From Megalopta genalis (lineage: Eukaryota; Arthropoda; Insecta; Hymenoptera; Halictidae), in NCBI RefSeq assembly GCF_051020955.1, contig NW_027476096.1, positions 1,736,001 to 1,800,000 on the forward strand: 64,000 nt of DNA. Direction: 5' to 3'. Under the pieces are notes generated by a model. It had not been told where the DNA came from. It saw only the letters and a list, made by a program, of their open reading frames with translations, and ran no database searches. The position numbers and the translations under genes were made by a program. Below are positions 34,701 to 44,427 of the stretch, one piece after another; the stretch's first letter is position 1, and every line of letters begins with the position of its first letter.

Positions 34701-35056
34701 TAATCAGAAACCATTGGGCGAACATACGAAACATCACAAACAATAACCTTATATACAGCTCTACCTATCCCAACCCACTATACTTTGAAAAAGCCAGACT
34801 AACAGGATACACACCACCAGAATCCTTTATATATCTAGACAATGCAGGCCTTATACAAAACAAGTATGGACAACCAATAATTTACCATTTCAACAGAAAG
34901 AACTACAATAAAAAAATTACATACAACAGCGAAATAAATTTCGACGACCCAAATATAAGATTTCGCTATAAGCTCACGCAACACGATTTAAAAGACAAAC
35001 ATAGAAACGATACAAAAAAATATTGGTGGCTTGATTTAAACAATATTGTTAGTTAA
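31733..35056 (+). CDS. LINE-C ORF2, APE endonuclease and reverse transcriptase
   Basis: The frame is open immediately after the ORF1 stop and is the same frame. The first ATG is only at 32024, inside the endonuclease, so translation probably starts without AUG, by reinitiation or by stop readthrough. Endonuclease: IIEINVNSLISNERR, LCETKLNHRH, LLAGDLNAKHTEW (about 32215) and YDSDHRAVEM (about 32455). RT: KKSSSFDNIPN, YRPISLLPNISK, FGFRFKHST, LLDLEKAFDTVW, GLQQGTVNSPILFS and YADDLLVY (about 34072), then a C-terminal domain ending KKYWWLDLNNIVS. All catalytic motifs are present. It would nick the tRNA gene and prime reverse transcription there. Confidence 0.85.
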   Translation: MEFNAFNNNSTTQQTPTGKTYHHTLKIIEINVNSLISNERRASLTEFLKVHDPDVVFLCETKLNHRHRVNFKNYSFLRNDRPKAKQAGGTGILIKKNMKFKRIQPNYLERTTLETTIAQLKIQNNNLFLIAAYATSSCKKEFIAELKLVFERLNLHNTNNYFLLAGDLNAKHTEWHNPIDNKRGITLKNWLHQNQIQYRISLLNTAVPSFPTSSAFIDICLADSRIKFHNLPSAGRLESFEYDSDHRAVEMIISLNTDEPMEIDQPIPTIKYKFSKTDWHEFKTNLTNIDDTEIPNTRNLTIDEINKHIEKLNANINTAIDRTVPRITDDYNSTDRYITPTIKSLRRVKSTLITRLNRLSAINNYTPANDTQISRLKYTLKKVRHEIKRAFHNSVSDYWKNKISNITIHKPKDLFPTVNTIFRPKETNSIDTLQIHSSNTEIITNADINQTSIQTDDDGNLQILNIDDKLNILGAHFEKAHTQNNHMGKTQLSNIIERKINTLKAEIDDDRRNDRTVCTFSDTNKAENPNPKTIPPNFFTSVYELVSVLKKLNSKKSSSFDNIPNIVLKHLPPLYIHNYSIIFNNCLNRAYFPTAWKIAKLIAIKKKGKNSSDPSSYRPISLLPNISKIFEVTINKAIDSFCTSNNLIPETQFGFRFKHSTIHAITKFTSDICWARNAGDCVGAVLLDLEKAFDTVWLDGLFFKLMKRNFPMYLVKIIWNMVHGKQFYVTEGGNISSKVFTVQNGLQQGTVNSPILFSLYISDLLNMYDLNNDNQKSAIAYADDLLVYITDNKPSRIKIQLQDLFNKIQDYFYTWKLKLNINKCETILFRPYISMISDANNDVRAHSKHFQLHDGSDSNNKIPHKQVVRYLGVHLDFKLNFNDHVNIQIEKAQKAFAANKRIFYSKDLNTNVKILCYKLLVRPIITYGVPIWFNISASTMEKIRVFERKCLRACLNTYRTPESNYTKRVSNYKLLQKARIIRIDLFILKLIRNHWANIRNITNNNLIYSSTYPNPLYFEKARLTGYTPPESFIYLDNAGLIQNKYGQPIIYHFNRKNYNKKITYNSEINFDDPNIRFRYKLTQHDLKDKHRNDTKKYWWLDLNNIVS

Positions 35057-35088
35057 CTAGTAATTAAAAAATTGTAACATGCAATCCG

Positions 35089-35160
35089 TCCTCGATAGTA
35101 TAGTGGTTAGTATCCCCGCCTGTCACGCGGGAGACCGGGGTTCGATTCCCCGTCGGGGAG
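35089..35160 (+). tRNA. tRNA-Asp (anticodon GTC), complete
   Basis: 72 nt. Acceptor strands TCCTCGA and TCGGGGA pair with one G-U, G is the discriminator base, and anticodon GTC lies at 35122-35124 in a CCCGC/GCGGG stem. The T-loop is GGTTCGATTCC, which is also the B-box, and TTTTT at 35169-35173 is a Pol III terminator. It lies directly after LINE C, whose insertion appears to have rebuilt nt 1-14. It may be a working gene or the head of a repeat unit. Confidence 0.9.
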
Positions 35161-35751
35161 TATATATATTTTTGTTTATTTTTTGTTATAAAAACATCTT
35201 TTATCCTCTCACCTCCTCATAACATATCCACCTTACAATTTCACAATATGCTCCGCAATACTAGTTTGTAATTTACATTAATACATCGCAATAAACACAT
35301 GCAATAAAATTATAGCCTAAGCAAACGAACTCTAGTTATAAGTAGATGTAAGTGCAACTGCCAGCGTTATCCTTAAGTTACTCATTAGTCCTTAATTTAG
35401 TCTGAATTAATTATACATAGTCATTATCTCATGATAATTATCTCCTCCGAACCAAATACGTTTACCAAAGATCTGTACAGTTTTATTTTCTTCGTGCCTT
35501 TCTGTACATATACGTCTATTCATTGTACTAGTAAAACCATACTCGATGGAAGTTGTCATTAATTACAATAAGTGTCGTGTAAATATTCTGTAGACAAACT
35601 GTGCGTGCCTGGATTTCCTAGCCTTTAGTTTAGTATTTTAAGTTTTCAATATTGTTATACTCTTTTTGATCGTTTAAGTTTATTGTATCTCTCTGTATAT
35701 ATTGTTTTTAATGTGGCACAATAAACGCTCTGTTAAAAAAAAAAAAAAAAA
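35161..35751 (+). repeat. Polyadenylated tRNA-Asp-headed unit U1, body
   Basis: AT-rich non-coding body following the complete tRNA. Conserved elements shared with U2-U6: AAAGATCTGTACAG/AGATTGTACAG, CGTGCCTTTCTGTACA, CGTGCCTGGATTTCC..GCCTTTAGTTTA, TTTAAGTTTATTGTA, then GGCACAATAAACGC and 16 or 17 A. The AATAAA lies about 15 bp before the A-run, like a Pol II poly(A) signal. The A-run joins tRNA-Asp at nt 15. No ORF of note. Confidence 0.75.
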
Positions 35752-36393
35752 GTGGTTAGTATCCCCGCCTGTCACGCGGGAGACCGGGGTTCGATTCCCC
35801 GTCGGGGAGAATATATTTTTGTTATTATACATGATTCGATCTCATCATAACCTTAATTTTAGTTTTGTATTATATGCTTTTTTTTTAGTAATAAGAAGTA
35901 CAACCGATACCTCTCGCAAATAGCAAAAACGCGCAATAAACTAACCATGGCTGTTATTAAAATTATAAATGCGATAATAGATAGTATCAACAATAACGTA
36001 GCATAAGCACATGAATTAACTGCAATAAGTGCACTCACTTAGATTATAAGCATAGTCATAGGTATTAATTAATAACTTCCCTCAAACCAACCCCATAAAA
36101 CCAAAGATTGTACAGTTTTTCCTTACTCGTGCCTTTCTGTACATATTACACATATTAATAATTTAGTAAACCAAACTTAGTCATAAGTGTTAAAAGTTGC
36201 AATAAGTGCAGTATACATATATAATTATAAGATTAAACCGTGCGTGCTCGGATTTCCGAGCCTTTAGTTTAGACTATAAATTCTAGATTATTGTTACACT
36301 TTTTTTTCTGCGTTTGAGTTTATTGTATCTTTTGTATATATTGTATTTTTGTTGGCACAATAAACGCATTGTTTAAAAAAAAAAAAAAAAAAA
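35752..36393 (+). repeat. tRNA-Asp-headed unit U2
   Basis: Head 35752-35809 is tRNA-Asp nt 15-72 (identical to 35103-35160), joined at its left to the U1 A-run. T-run at 35816-35820. The body has the conserved elements and ends CACAATAAACGCATTGTT plus an A-run. Confidence 0.75.
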
Positions 36394-37142
36394 GCGGTCA
36401 GTATCCCCGCCTGTCACGCGGGAGACCGGGGTTCGACTCCCCGTCGGGGAGAATCATTTTTTATTTTTATTTTTTATTTTTTATTTTTAATTTTTAATTT
36501 TATAATTGCCTACCAAATCTGATTTAACTATTATGTTATTTTATCTAGTTTACTACTTGTGTATTATTATTCGTAAATGGATTTTGCTATACTATTAATA
36601 TTATTTCTGTATTATATCCTTATCTATTACTACTCTAATAATAAGAACTTAGCATTAATATAAACATAAGCTACACATAATCCCTAGATATACCAAAATC
36701 AAACATCGTGCAAATAGACATAAGGGCAATAATGTATAGTATTTATAAGGTAGAGTAAGCATTCGCAATTAACAAATAACTATATTTAATTAGCATATAA
36801 GTATAGACATAGATATTAACTAATAACTTCCCCCCCCCACCCCCACCCCTACCTATAAAACCAAAGATTGTACAGTTTTTTTCCTACCCGTGCCTTTCTC
36901 TACACAAATACAACCATTAGCAATTAAGTAAACCAAACTTAGCCAAAGTATATAAGAGCTGCAATAAGTGCCATAATAGAGAATATAAGTTTAAACCGTG
37001 CGTGCCCGAACGTCTGGGCCTTTAGTTTATAAATTATATCTTTTACTTGTTATACCTTTTTTTTTAGCGTTTAAGTTTATTGTACCCCATGTAAATATTG
37101 TATGTAATTTTGGCACAATAAACGCTTGTTACAAAAAAAAAA
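36394..37142 (+). repeat. tRNA-Asp-headed unit U3
   Basis: Head 36394-36451 is nt 15-72 of the GCGGTCAG variant, followed by TTTTTT and a repeated ATTTTTTATTTTT tract. The body is almost the same as U4 (50381-51047), which points to a recent shared origin. It ends ACAATAAACGCTTGTTAC plus about 10 A. Confidence 0.75.
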
Positions 37143-37156
37143 GTGGTTAGTATCCC
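37143..37156 (+). repeat. tRNA-Asp fragment nt 15-28 before LINE D
   Basis: GTGGTTAGTATCCC, the 14 bases inferred to be the target duplication, standing alone between the U3 A-run and the LINE-D 5' end. It shows that the LINE 5' cut is after nt 28 even where nt 1-14 are absent. Confidence 0.9.
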
Positions 37157-37314
37157 AGTTCGACTCTGACCGTCGTAGGAGTAGGACGTGCCCCTCGAGC
37201 AGCCGAAGGACGCTACAAGCAACGACGCGCAACAGTGAATACACGAAATATACGGCATACCCAGCAAAAAGCATAGTGGAAATTGTATGCAACAGTATAT
37301 AAAGCAAATAAAAA

Positions 37315-39096
37315 GTGAGTGCCAATAGTTTAATAACCCCAAAAGGGGTTCCACCAGCGGAGGAACATGTGACAGAATATGCACAGACTCCAGTTACAAG
37401 TGATTCCACGAGTAATGTGAAAAAAAATGTAATCTTAAATTTAATTGCTAATCACGATTACGCAGATATAAGTAAATTAATACGTAATCAACAAATTAAA
37501 GACATTATAAAAGGAAAAAAACAAACAAAAAGGCTGAATCCATCGCCTACAATAGTGCCAAGAAGATTAGAAAGAGAAAGCATCACAACACCTAACACAA
37601 ATATGAAGCAAATCAATCAAAAAAAAATTCAAAAAGAAGACAGTAAAACTACAGGAAATCCCTCAAACGAGGAACTAATAGAAGAAAACAGAAACCTCAC
37701 CATGTTAGTGGAAAAACTAACGAAACAGCTGGAAAAAATTTCCATGCCGACACCACCACGGACCCAGGTAGAGACAGACGGGTAAGAAAAGATGGAAATC
37801 GCCTGCGAAGACCTCACGGAGATACCCGAGAAGGACAATTGGACGAGGGTGGCCTCAAGGAGAGGCAAGCAAGGAGAGGCGGCAAATACGGCCGACAGCC
37901 GACACCGACCAGGACCCAGCAGTGCCCCCGCTCAGTCATGCCCCCCGCAGCACCACAGACGGACAACGACGTCACAAAACACCGAGATACCGACAGGCAC
38001 CCCTGTAAGCGCATCAAACGCAACAGGTAATGGAAAACGAAATCTACGCAACCTCGACGACACTATACAACGCGAATCAACTTTCACGCAAAAACCGCCC
38101 CCAATCACATTACATACAAACACGGTAAAAGACATAATAGACATACTTTCGAAAAAAATAAAAGACTTTAGCATAAGAAGGATAAATAACAATAAACACA
38201 TTCTACAGACACATACATTAGACAATTATAAAATAGCTTGCGAAATATTAAAACAACGGCAAATACAATTCTTCACTTATACACCAAAAACTGAACGAAA
38301 TATCACGGTATTATTAAAAAATATAGAGGGTAACTTCGACACAAACGAAATATTAGAAGCGTTAAAAAATAAAAACATAGAGAACCTAACATTCTTATCG
38401 GTAAAAAGATTCTCGACGAAAAGAGCCTCGGACGAAGGCAGAATCTTGCCCATTTTCCTGGTTCAGTTATCCGCAACCAGCAAACTTAACAACCTACACC
38501 AAATAAAAACCATTTTACACACGTGTGTGAAATGGGAAAAAATAATAAAGAAAGACCGCATCCAGTGTAAAAGATGCCAAAGAATTGGCCACGTGGCCTC
38601 TAACTGTAACTTGAGTTACCGCTGCGTGAAATGCGAGAACGATCACAACCCCGGCGAGTGTCCGCGCTCCTCCACGTCGCATTCCGAATCGGCGAAGACC
38701 CCGCCGTATTGTGTTAATTGTAAAAATTTCGGGCACCCAGCTTCCTATAGAGGCTGCCCGAAACTGAAAGAAATAAAAGAAAAAATAGAAGCGAGGAAAG
38801 AAGCCATCAAATTAGAACAAAATAGGAAACAGAAAATTCAAACAAACTTTGTAAAGTCAGGCATATCATATAGCGCCGCATTAGCAAAGAAAACAACCCC
38901 CCCAGAGCACACAACACAAACACATCCACCCTCACACACACCCCAAAACCGTCCTACACAAAGTCCCATCCTCGAACAAATAAAAGAAATCATAGAAGTC
39001 GCAGTAAACACACAAATCACACGCCTTTTAACAAAGATCCAATCTAACAGTGACAGAATCGACATTATAGCACAAGCATTAGATATAGAAATTTAA
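37315..39096 (+). pseudogene. LINE-D ORF1 with one nonsense codon
   Basis: Starts GTG AGT GCC like B and C. TAA at 37783-37785 replaces the TCA of LINE B (GSEKMEIACED), and the same frame then continues without break to 39096. It includes the coiled coil, three zinc knuckles (CKRCQRIGHVASNC, CVKCENDHNPGEC, CVNCKNFGHPASYRGC) and the ALDIEI end. The family switch from B to C lies near SSAPAQSCPPQH. Confidence 0.85.
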
Positions 39097-42000
39097 ATAG
39101 AATTCAACGCCTTCAACAACAATAGTACCACTCAACAAACCCCTACGGGAAAAACATATCACCACACACTAAAAATAATAGAAATAAATGTCAATTCACT
39201 AATATCAAACGAGAGAAGAGCATCTCTCACAGAATTTCTCAAAGTACATGACCCGGATGTAGTCTTTCTGTGCGAAACAAAATTAAACCATAGACACCGG
39301 GTTAATTTTAAAAATTATTCATTCCTTAGAAACGACAGGCCAAAGGCTAAACAGGCCGGGGGAACAGGAATTTTAATAAAAAAAACATGAAATTCAAGCG
39401 CATCCAGCCAAACTATCTCGAACGCACAACCCTAGAAACAACCATAGCACAGCTAAAAATCCAGAACAATAATCTATTTTTAATAGCAGCCTATGCCACC
39501 AGTAGCTGCAAGAAAGAGTTTATTGGAGAGCTCAAACTCGTATTCGAAAGATTAAACTTGCACAATACTAACAATTATTTTCTATTAGCTGGAGACCTAA
39601 ATGCAAAACATACCGAATGGCACAACCCCATAGACAATAAAAGAGGAATCACTCTAAAAAATTGGCTACACCAAAACCAAATCCAATACAGAATATCCCT
39701 ACTTAACACCGCAGTCCCATCTTTTCCAACAAGTAGCGCATTTATTGACATCTGCCTAGCAGACAGTAGGATCAAATTTCACAACCTCCCCTCAGCCGGT
39801 AGATTAGAATCATTCGAATACGACAGTGACCATAGAGCCGTTGAGATGATAATTTCCCTTAACACCGACGAACCCATGGAAATAGACCAACCAAACCCAA
39901 CCATCAAATACAACTTCTCCAAAACCGACTGGCACGAGTTCAAAACCAATCTGACGAATATAGACGACACTGAGATGCCAAACACGAGAAACCTAACAAT
40001 TGACGAAATCAACAAGCACATAGAAAAATTAAATGCAAATATCAACACCGCTATAGACCGTACAGTACCTCGCATCACAGACGACTACAATTCCACCGAC
40101 AGGTACATAACACCGACTATAAAAAATCTAAGACGGATAAAAAGCACGCTAATAACAAGACTAAACAGACTATCCGCAATCAACAATTACACCCCCGCAA
40201 ATGACACACAAATATCGAGACTGAAATACACTTTGAAAAAAGTAAGACACGAAATCAAGAGGGCCTTTCATAATTCGGTGAGCGATTACTGGAAAAACAA
40301 AATTTCAAACATCACAATACATAAACCAAAAGATCTATTCCCAACAGTAAACACAATTTTTCGCCCGAAAGAAACAAATAGCATAGACACACTACAGATT
40401 CACAGCTCCAATACAGAAATCATAACGAACGCTGACATAAACCAGAACGCCATACAAACCGACGATGACGGCAATCTACAAATCCTAAACATAGACGACA
40501 AACTAAACATCTTAGGCGCACATTTTGAAAAGGCGCACACACAGAATAACCACATCGGCAAAACACAACTATCAAACATAATTGAACAGAAAATAAACAC
40601 ATTAAAAGCCGAGATAGACGACGACAGACGTAACGACAGAACGGTATGCACATTTTCGGACACAAATAAAGCCGAAAATCCAAACCCAAAGACAATCCCA
40701 CCCAATTTCTTCACCTCAGTCTACGAACTCGTGTCAGTGCTGAAAAAATTAAACAGTAAAAAATCATTTAGCTTCGACAATATCCCGAACATAGTTTTAA
40801 AACATCTACCTCCACTATATATCCACAATTACAGTATAATATTCAACAATTGCCTAAACAGAGCATATTTCCCGACAGCCTGGAAAATTGCAAAATTAAT
40901 AGCAATAAAAAAGAAAGGAAAAAATAGTAGCGACCCGTCTAGTTACCGACCAATCAGTCTCCTGCCCAATATCAGCAGAATCTTCGAAGTGACAATAAAT
41001 AAAGCAATAGACTCATTCTGCACAAGCAATAACTTAATACCGGAAACACAATTTGGATTCAGATTCAAACACTCGACAATACACGCCATCACTAAATTCA
41101 CTTCGGACATTTGCTGGGCAAGAAATGCCGGAGACTGCGTCGGTGCAGTACTTTTAGATTTAGAAAAAGCATTCGATACAGTTTGTCAAACTAATGAAAA
41201 GGAATTTCCCAATATATCTCGTGAGAATAATATGGAACATGGTACATGGGAAACAGTTTTATGTCACCGAAGGCGGTAACATCTCCTCCAAAGTTTTCAC
41301 TGTACAGAACGGTCTTCAACAAGGTACTGTCAATTCCCCTATCCTGTTTAGCCTATATATCAGTGATCTGTTAAACATGTACGACCTGAATAACGACTAC
41401 CAGAAAAGTGCCATTGCATACGCAGACGATCTCTTAGTATACATCACTGACAATAAACCATCCAGAATAAAAATACAGCTACAGGATTTATTTAACAAGA
41501 TTCAAGATTATTTCTACACATGGAAACTAAAACTAAATATCAACAAATGCGAGACAATACTATTTAGACCATACATTTCAATGATTTCAGACGCAAACAA
41601 TGACGTACGAGCGCACAGTAAACATTTTCAATTACACGATGGCAGCGACAGTAACAATAAAATCCCACACAAACAGGTCGTTCGTTATTTAGGCGTACAC
41701 TTAGATTTTAAATTAAACTTCAACGACCATGTAAATATTCAGTTAGACAAAGCACAAAAGGCATTTGCGGCGAATAAACGTATCTTCTATTCAAAAGATC
41801 TCAATACAAACGTCAAAATACTATGCCACAAATTATTGGTACGCCCAATTATAACATACGGTGTCCCAATATGGTTTAATATCAGCGCCAGTACAATGGA
41901 GAAGATATGGGTATTCGAACGCAAGTGTCTCAGAGCCTGTCTCAACACATATAGAACACCGGAATCAAATTACACAAAAAGAGTCAGCAACTATAAACTA

Positions 42001-42402
42001 CTACAGAAAGCTAGAATCATTCGCATAGACCTCTCCATCTTAAAATTAATCAGAAACCATTGGGCGAACATACGAAACATCACAAACAATAACCTTATAT
42101 ACAGCTCTACCTATCCCAACCCACTATACTTTGAAAAAGCCAGACTAACAGGATATACACCACCAGAATCCTTTATATATCTAGACAATGCAGGCCTTAT
42201 ACAAAACAAGTATGGACAACCGATAATTTATCATTTCAACAGAAAGAACTACAATAAAAAAATTACATACAACAGTGAAATAAATTTCGACGACCCAAAT
42301 ATAAGATTTCGCTATAAGCTCACGCAACACGATTTAAAAGACAAACATAGAAGCGACACAAAAAAATATTGGTGGCTTGATTTAAACAATATTGTTAGTT
42401 AA
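39097..42402 (+). pseudogene. LINE-D ORF2, two frameshifts
   Basis: Very close to LINE-C ORF2. A one-base loss near 39377 (TTTTAATAAAA versus TTTTAATTAAAA) and a 19-base deletion at about 41184, just after the AFDTV motif A, shift the frame. The second deletion removes WLDGLFF. Remaining motifs are LLAGDLNAKH, YDSDHRAV, FGFRFKHST, GLQQGTVNSP and YADDLLVY. SSSFD has become SFSFD. Confidence 0.85.
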
Positions 42403-42434
42403 CTAGTATTTAAAAAATTGTAACATGCAATCCG

Positions 42435-42472
42435 TCCTCGATAGTATAGTGGTTAGTATCCCCCCCCCCCCC
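42435..42472 (+). repeat. tRNA-Asp fragment nt 1-29 with expanded C-run
   Basis: nt 1-25 are intact, then 13 C (42460-42472) where tRNA-Asp has 4, then the LINE-E 5' end. The extra C residues may be untemplated bases, slippage or a sequencing error. Confidence 0.85.
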
Positions 42473-42652
42473 AGTTCCACTCTGACCGTCGTAGGAGTAG
42501 GACGTGCCTACAAGTGCCCCTTGAGCAGGTCAAAAAGCACCCGGGAAGAAGGGAACGTACAAACGGACGACGGCGCGTTGCAGTGCTTGTAGCGTGCAGC
42601 AGCAAGCAAGAAACGAAAAATAAAAAAAAGAAATAATAACATAAACAATAAA

Positions 42653-44425
42653 GTGAGTGACGATAACGAAAAAACCCCGAAAGGGGTTTTGCAAGAAAGT
42701 GACCATGTGCCAGAAGTGACTAGTGCCTTAATTAACATTAATAGAGATCCCGCAGGGAGCTCTAATAAAAGAAACGAGATCCTCAAATTAATCTCAAGCA
42801 TCAAACATGCAGACGTAACCAACCTGATACTATCTCAGCAAATTAAAGACATCAGCAAAGGTAGAAAACCGACGAAAAGATTAAACCCATCACCAACAAT
42901 AGTTATAAGGAAAACCAAAAAAGATAACGCAACCAGTGACATCATGAAGACCCCCAATCAAGGAAAGGCACAAAAACCAAACAAAAACACAAAAAGCAAT
43001 GTCAATTCCGACTCCAGCGGCTCAGGTAGAGTCAGAACCAGAACCAGAAAAAATGGAAATCGGCATGGAGAGCCACGTGTCGGGGTGTCCAGAAGGGGGC
43101 AGCTGGACAAGGGTAGCGTCTTCAAGAAGAGGGCAGCAAATGAAGGACACGGCAGGCACGGCCATAAAAATAAAACAGAAACAGCCGAATTTCAACGACG
43201 TCTCCGCTCAGCCAGGCCCCCTGCAGCCCAACGGACCTGGACCATCGACTCGGCAAGCCGGACCCTCGAAAGGCATCCCTTCGCAAGTGCCTTGTAGTGG
43301 GAGCGCGACAACGAGTGGCATCCATTCAAAGACGGAGGACGAGCGTCAAAATCCCACCTCCATCAAACCACCACCAATAACGGTAATCGAAGGAAACACG
43401 AAAAACACGATAGACATAATAAAGAAAACAGGTATCACAAACAATTTTTTTGTCAAAAATATTAATCGCAACAAACACGTAGTACAAATTCTCAACATAG
43501 TAGAATTTAAAAAAATATGTTTAGCGTTAAAAAATAATAACGTTAAATTTTATACGTTCACACCGAAAAACGAAAAGCATAAAATAGTGCTAATAAAAAA
43601 TCTAGATGGCGGCTTCGATCCCGAAGAAATTTTATTAGAGCTACAAAACAAAAAAGTAGAAGGCCTAAATTTTATAAACGTGAATAAGTTCAAAACGAAT
43701 TATTCAGTAAAAAACAATACAAATCTTCCAATATTTTTAGTTAAACTCTCGCCGGATAGTAAATTGGAACAACTAAAAAATATCAAAGTAGTTTTGCATT
43801 CGGCAATCACCTGGGACAAACTAAACAAATCCAACCAGGTACAGTGTAGGCGATGTCAAAGAATAGGACACGCGGCAGCCAACTGTAATTTAGAGTATAG
43901 ATGTGATAAATGCGCAAAAAAACACAACCCGGGTGAATGTAAACTCCCCCCAATAGACGATAAGAACAGGGCAGAAAATATAGATAAAGCTTACTGCGTC
44001 CACTGTAAAAACTTCGGCCACCCCGCCTCTTACAAAGGATGCCCTAAACTCAAGGAGATTAGAGAAAAAATAATAGAAAGAAGAGAGCTACAGATAGCCC
44101 AGAAAAATAACAGAGTAAACGCTATCTATAAAAAAGTAAACCCAGGGATAAAATACAAGCGAAATAGTGTCAGGTAACAACAGGACCCCCCTAACAACAC
44201 CCCCTGCCTACTTCACAAGTTTATCCGCACGCACACAGTCAAGCATCCAACACCCAAAATCCTACCATCTCCTTAAATAATCCATCACTCTCCCTAATAG
44301 ACGAAATAAAAAAAGCCATCACACAAACCGTAAATAGTCAATTCGAAAAAATAGCAGAGCAAGTCAAGAGCAATGCCGAAAAAATAAACATCATACTAAA
44401 CATATTAGACATAAACTTGGAATAG
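42653..44425 (+). pseudogene. LINE-E ORF1, broken
   Basis: Starts GTG AGT GAC, no ATG. The N-terminal half is in one frame (KRNEILKLISSIKHADVTNLIL). The coiled-coil block seen in B-D is missing, and from about 42999 the protein continues in another frame (EKMEIGMESH, then GSWTRVASSRRG). Zinc knuckles: CRRCQRIGHAAANC, CDKCAKKHNPGEC, CVHCKNFGHPASYKGC. A stop at 44175-44177 precedes the usual C-terminal helix, which continues in another frame to 44425 (NIILNILDINLE). Confidence 0.8.
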
Positions 44426-44427
44426 AA

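Larger units (their letters stand above)
29759..35088 (+). mobile_element. LINE-C copy, nearly intact, inserted in tRNA-Asp
   Basis: About 5.33 kb: 5' UTR 29759-29947, ORF1 29948-31732, ORF2 about 31733-35056, and a 32-bp 3' UTR ending GCAATCCG. Left neighbour is tRNA-Asp nt 1-28 and right neighbour is a complete tRNA-Asp. Both ORFs are uninterrupted, so this is the best candidate for a recently active member. RT motifs (GLQQGTVNSP, YADD) and the APE endonuclease place it in the wide Jockey/I group; I do not assign a clade firmly. Confidence 0.85.
37157..42434 (+). mobile_element. LINE-D copy, B-like 5' end and C-like remainder
   Basis: The 5' UTR and ORF1 N-terminal half follow LINE B (LITPKGVPPAEEHVTE, NQQIKDIIKGKKQTKRLN). 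From about 37910 the sequence follows LINE C almost exactly to the 3' end (GCAATCCG). It is flanked by tRNA-Asp nt 15-28 and nt 1-29. It carries one nonsense codon in ORF1 and two frameshifts in ORF2. Confidence 0.85.

Noticed and set aside
35089..37142. Classical tRNA-derived SINE
   Set aside because: T-runs directly after each tRNA head would stop Pol III before the body, and the bodies end with a Pol II-type poly(A) signal. Kept as tRNA-headed units instead.
42508..42822. Minus-strand open frames over LINE ORF1 and ORF2 (also 12564, 30338, 33037, 40400 and similar)
   Set aside because: Antisense shadows repeated only because the LINE copies are repeated.
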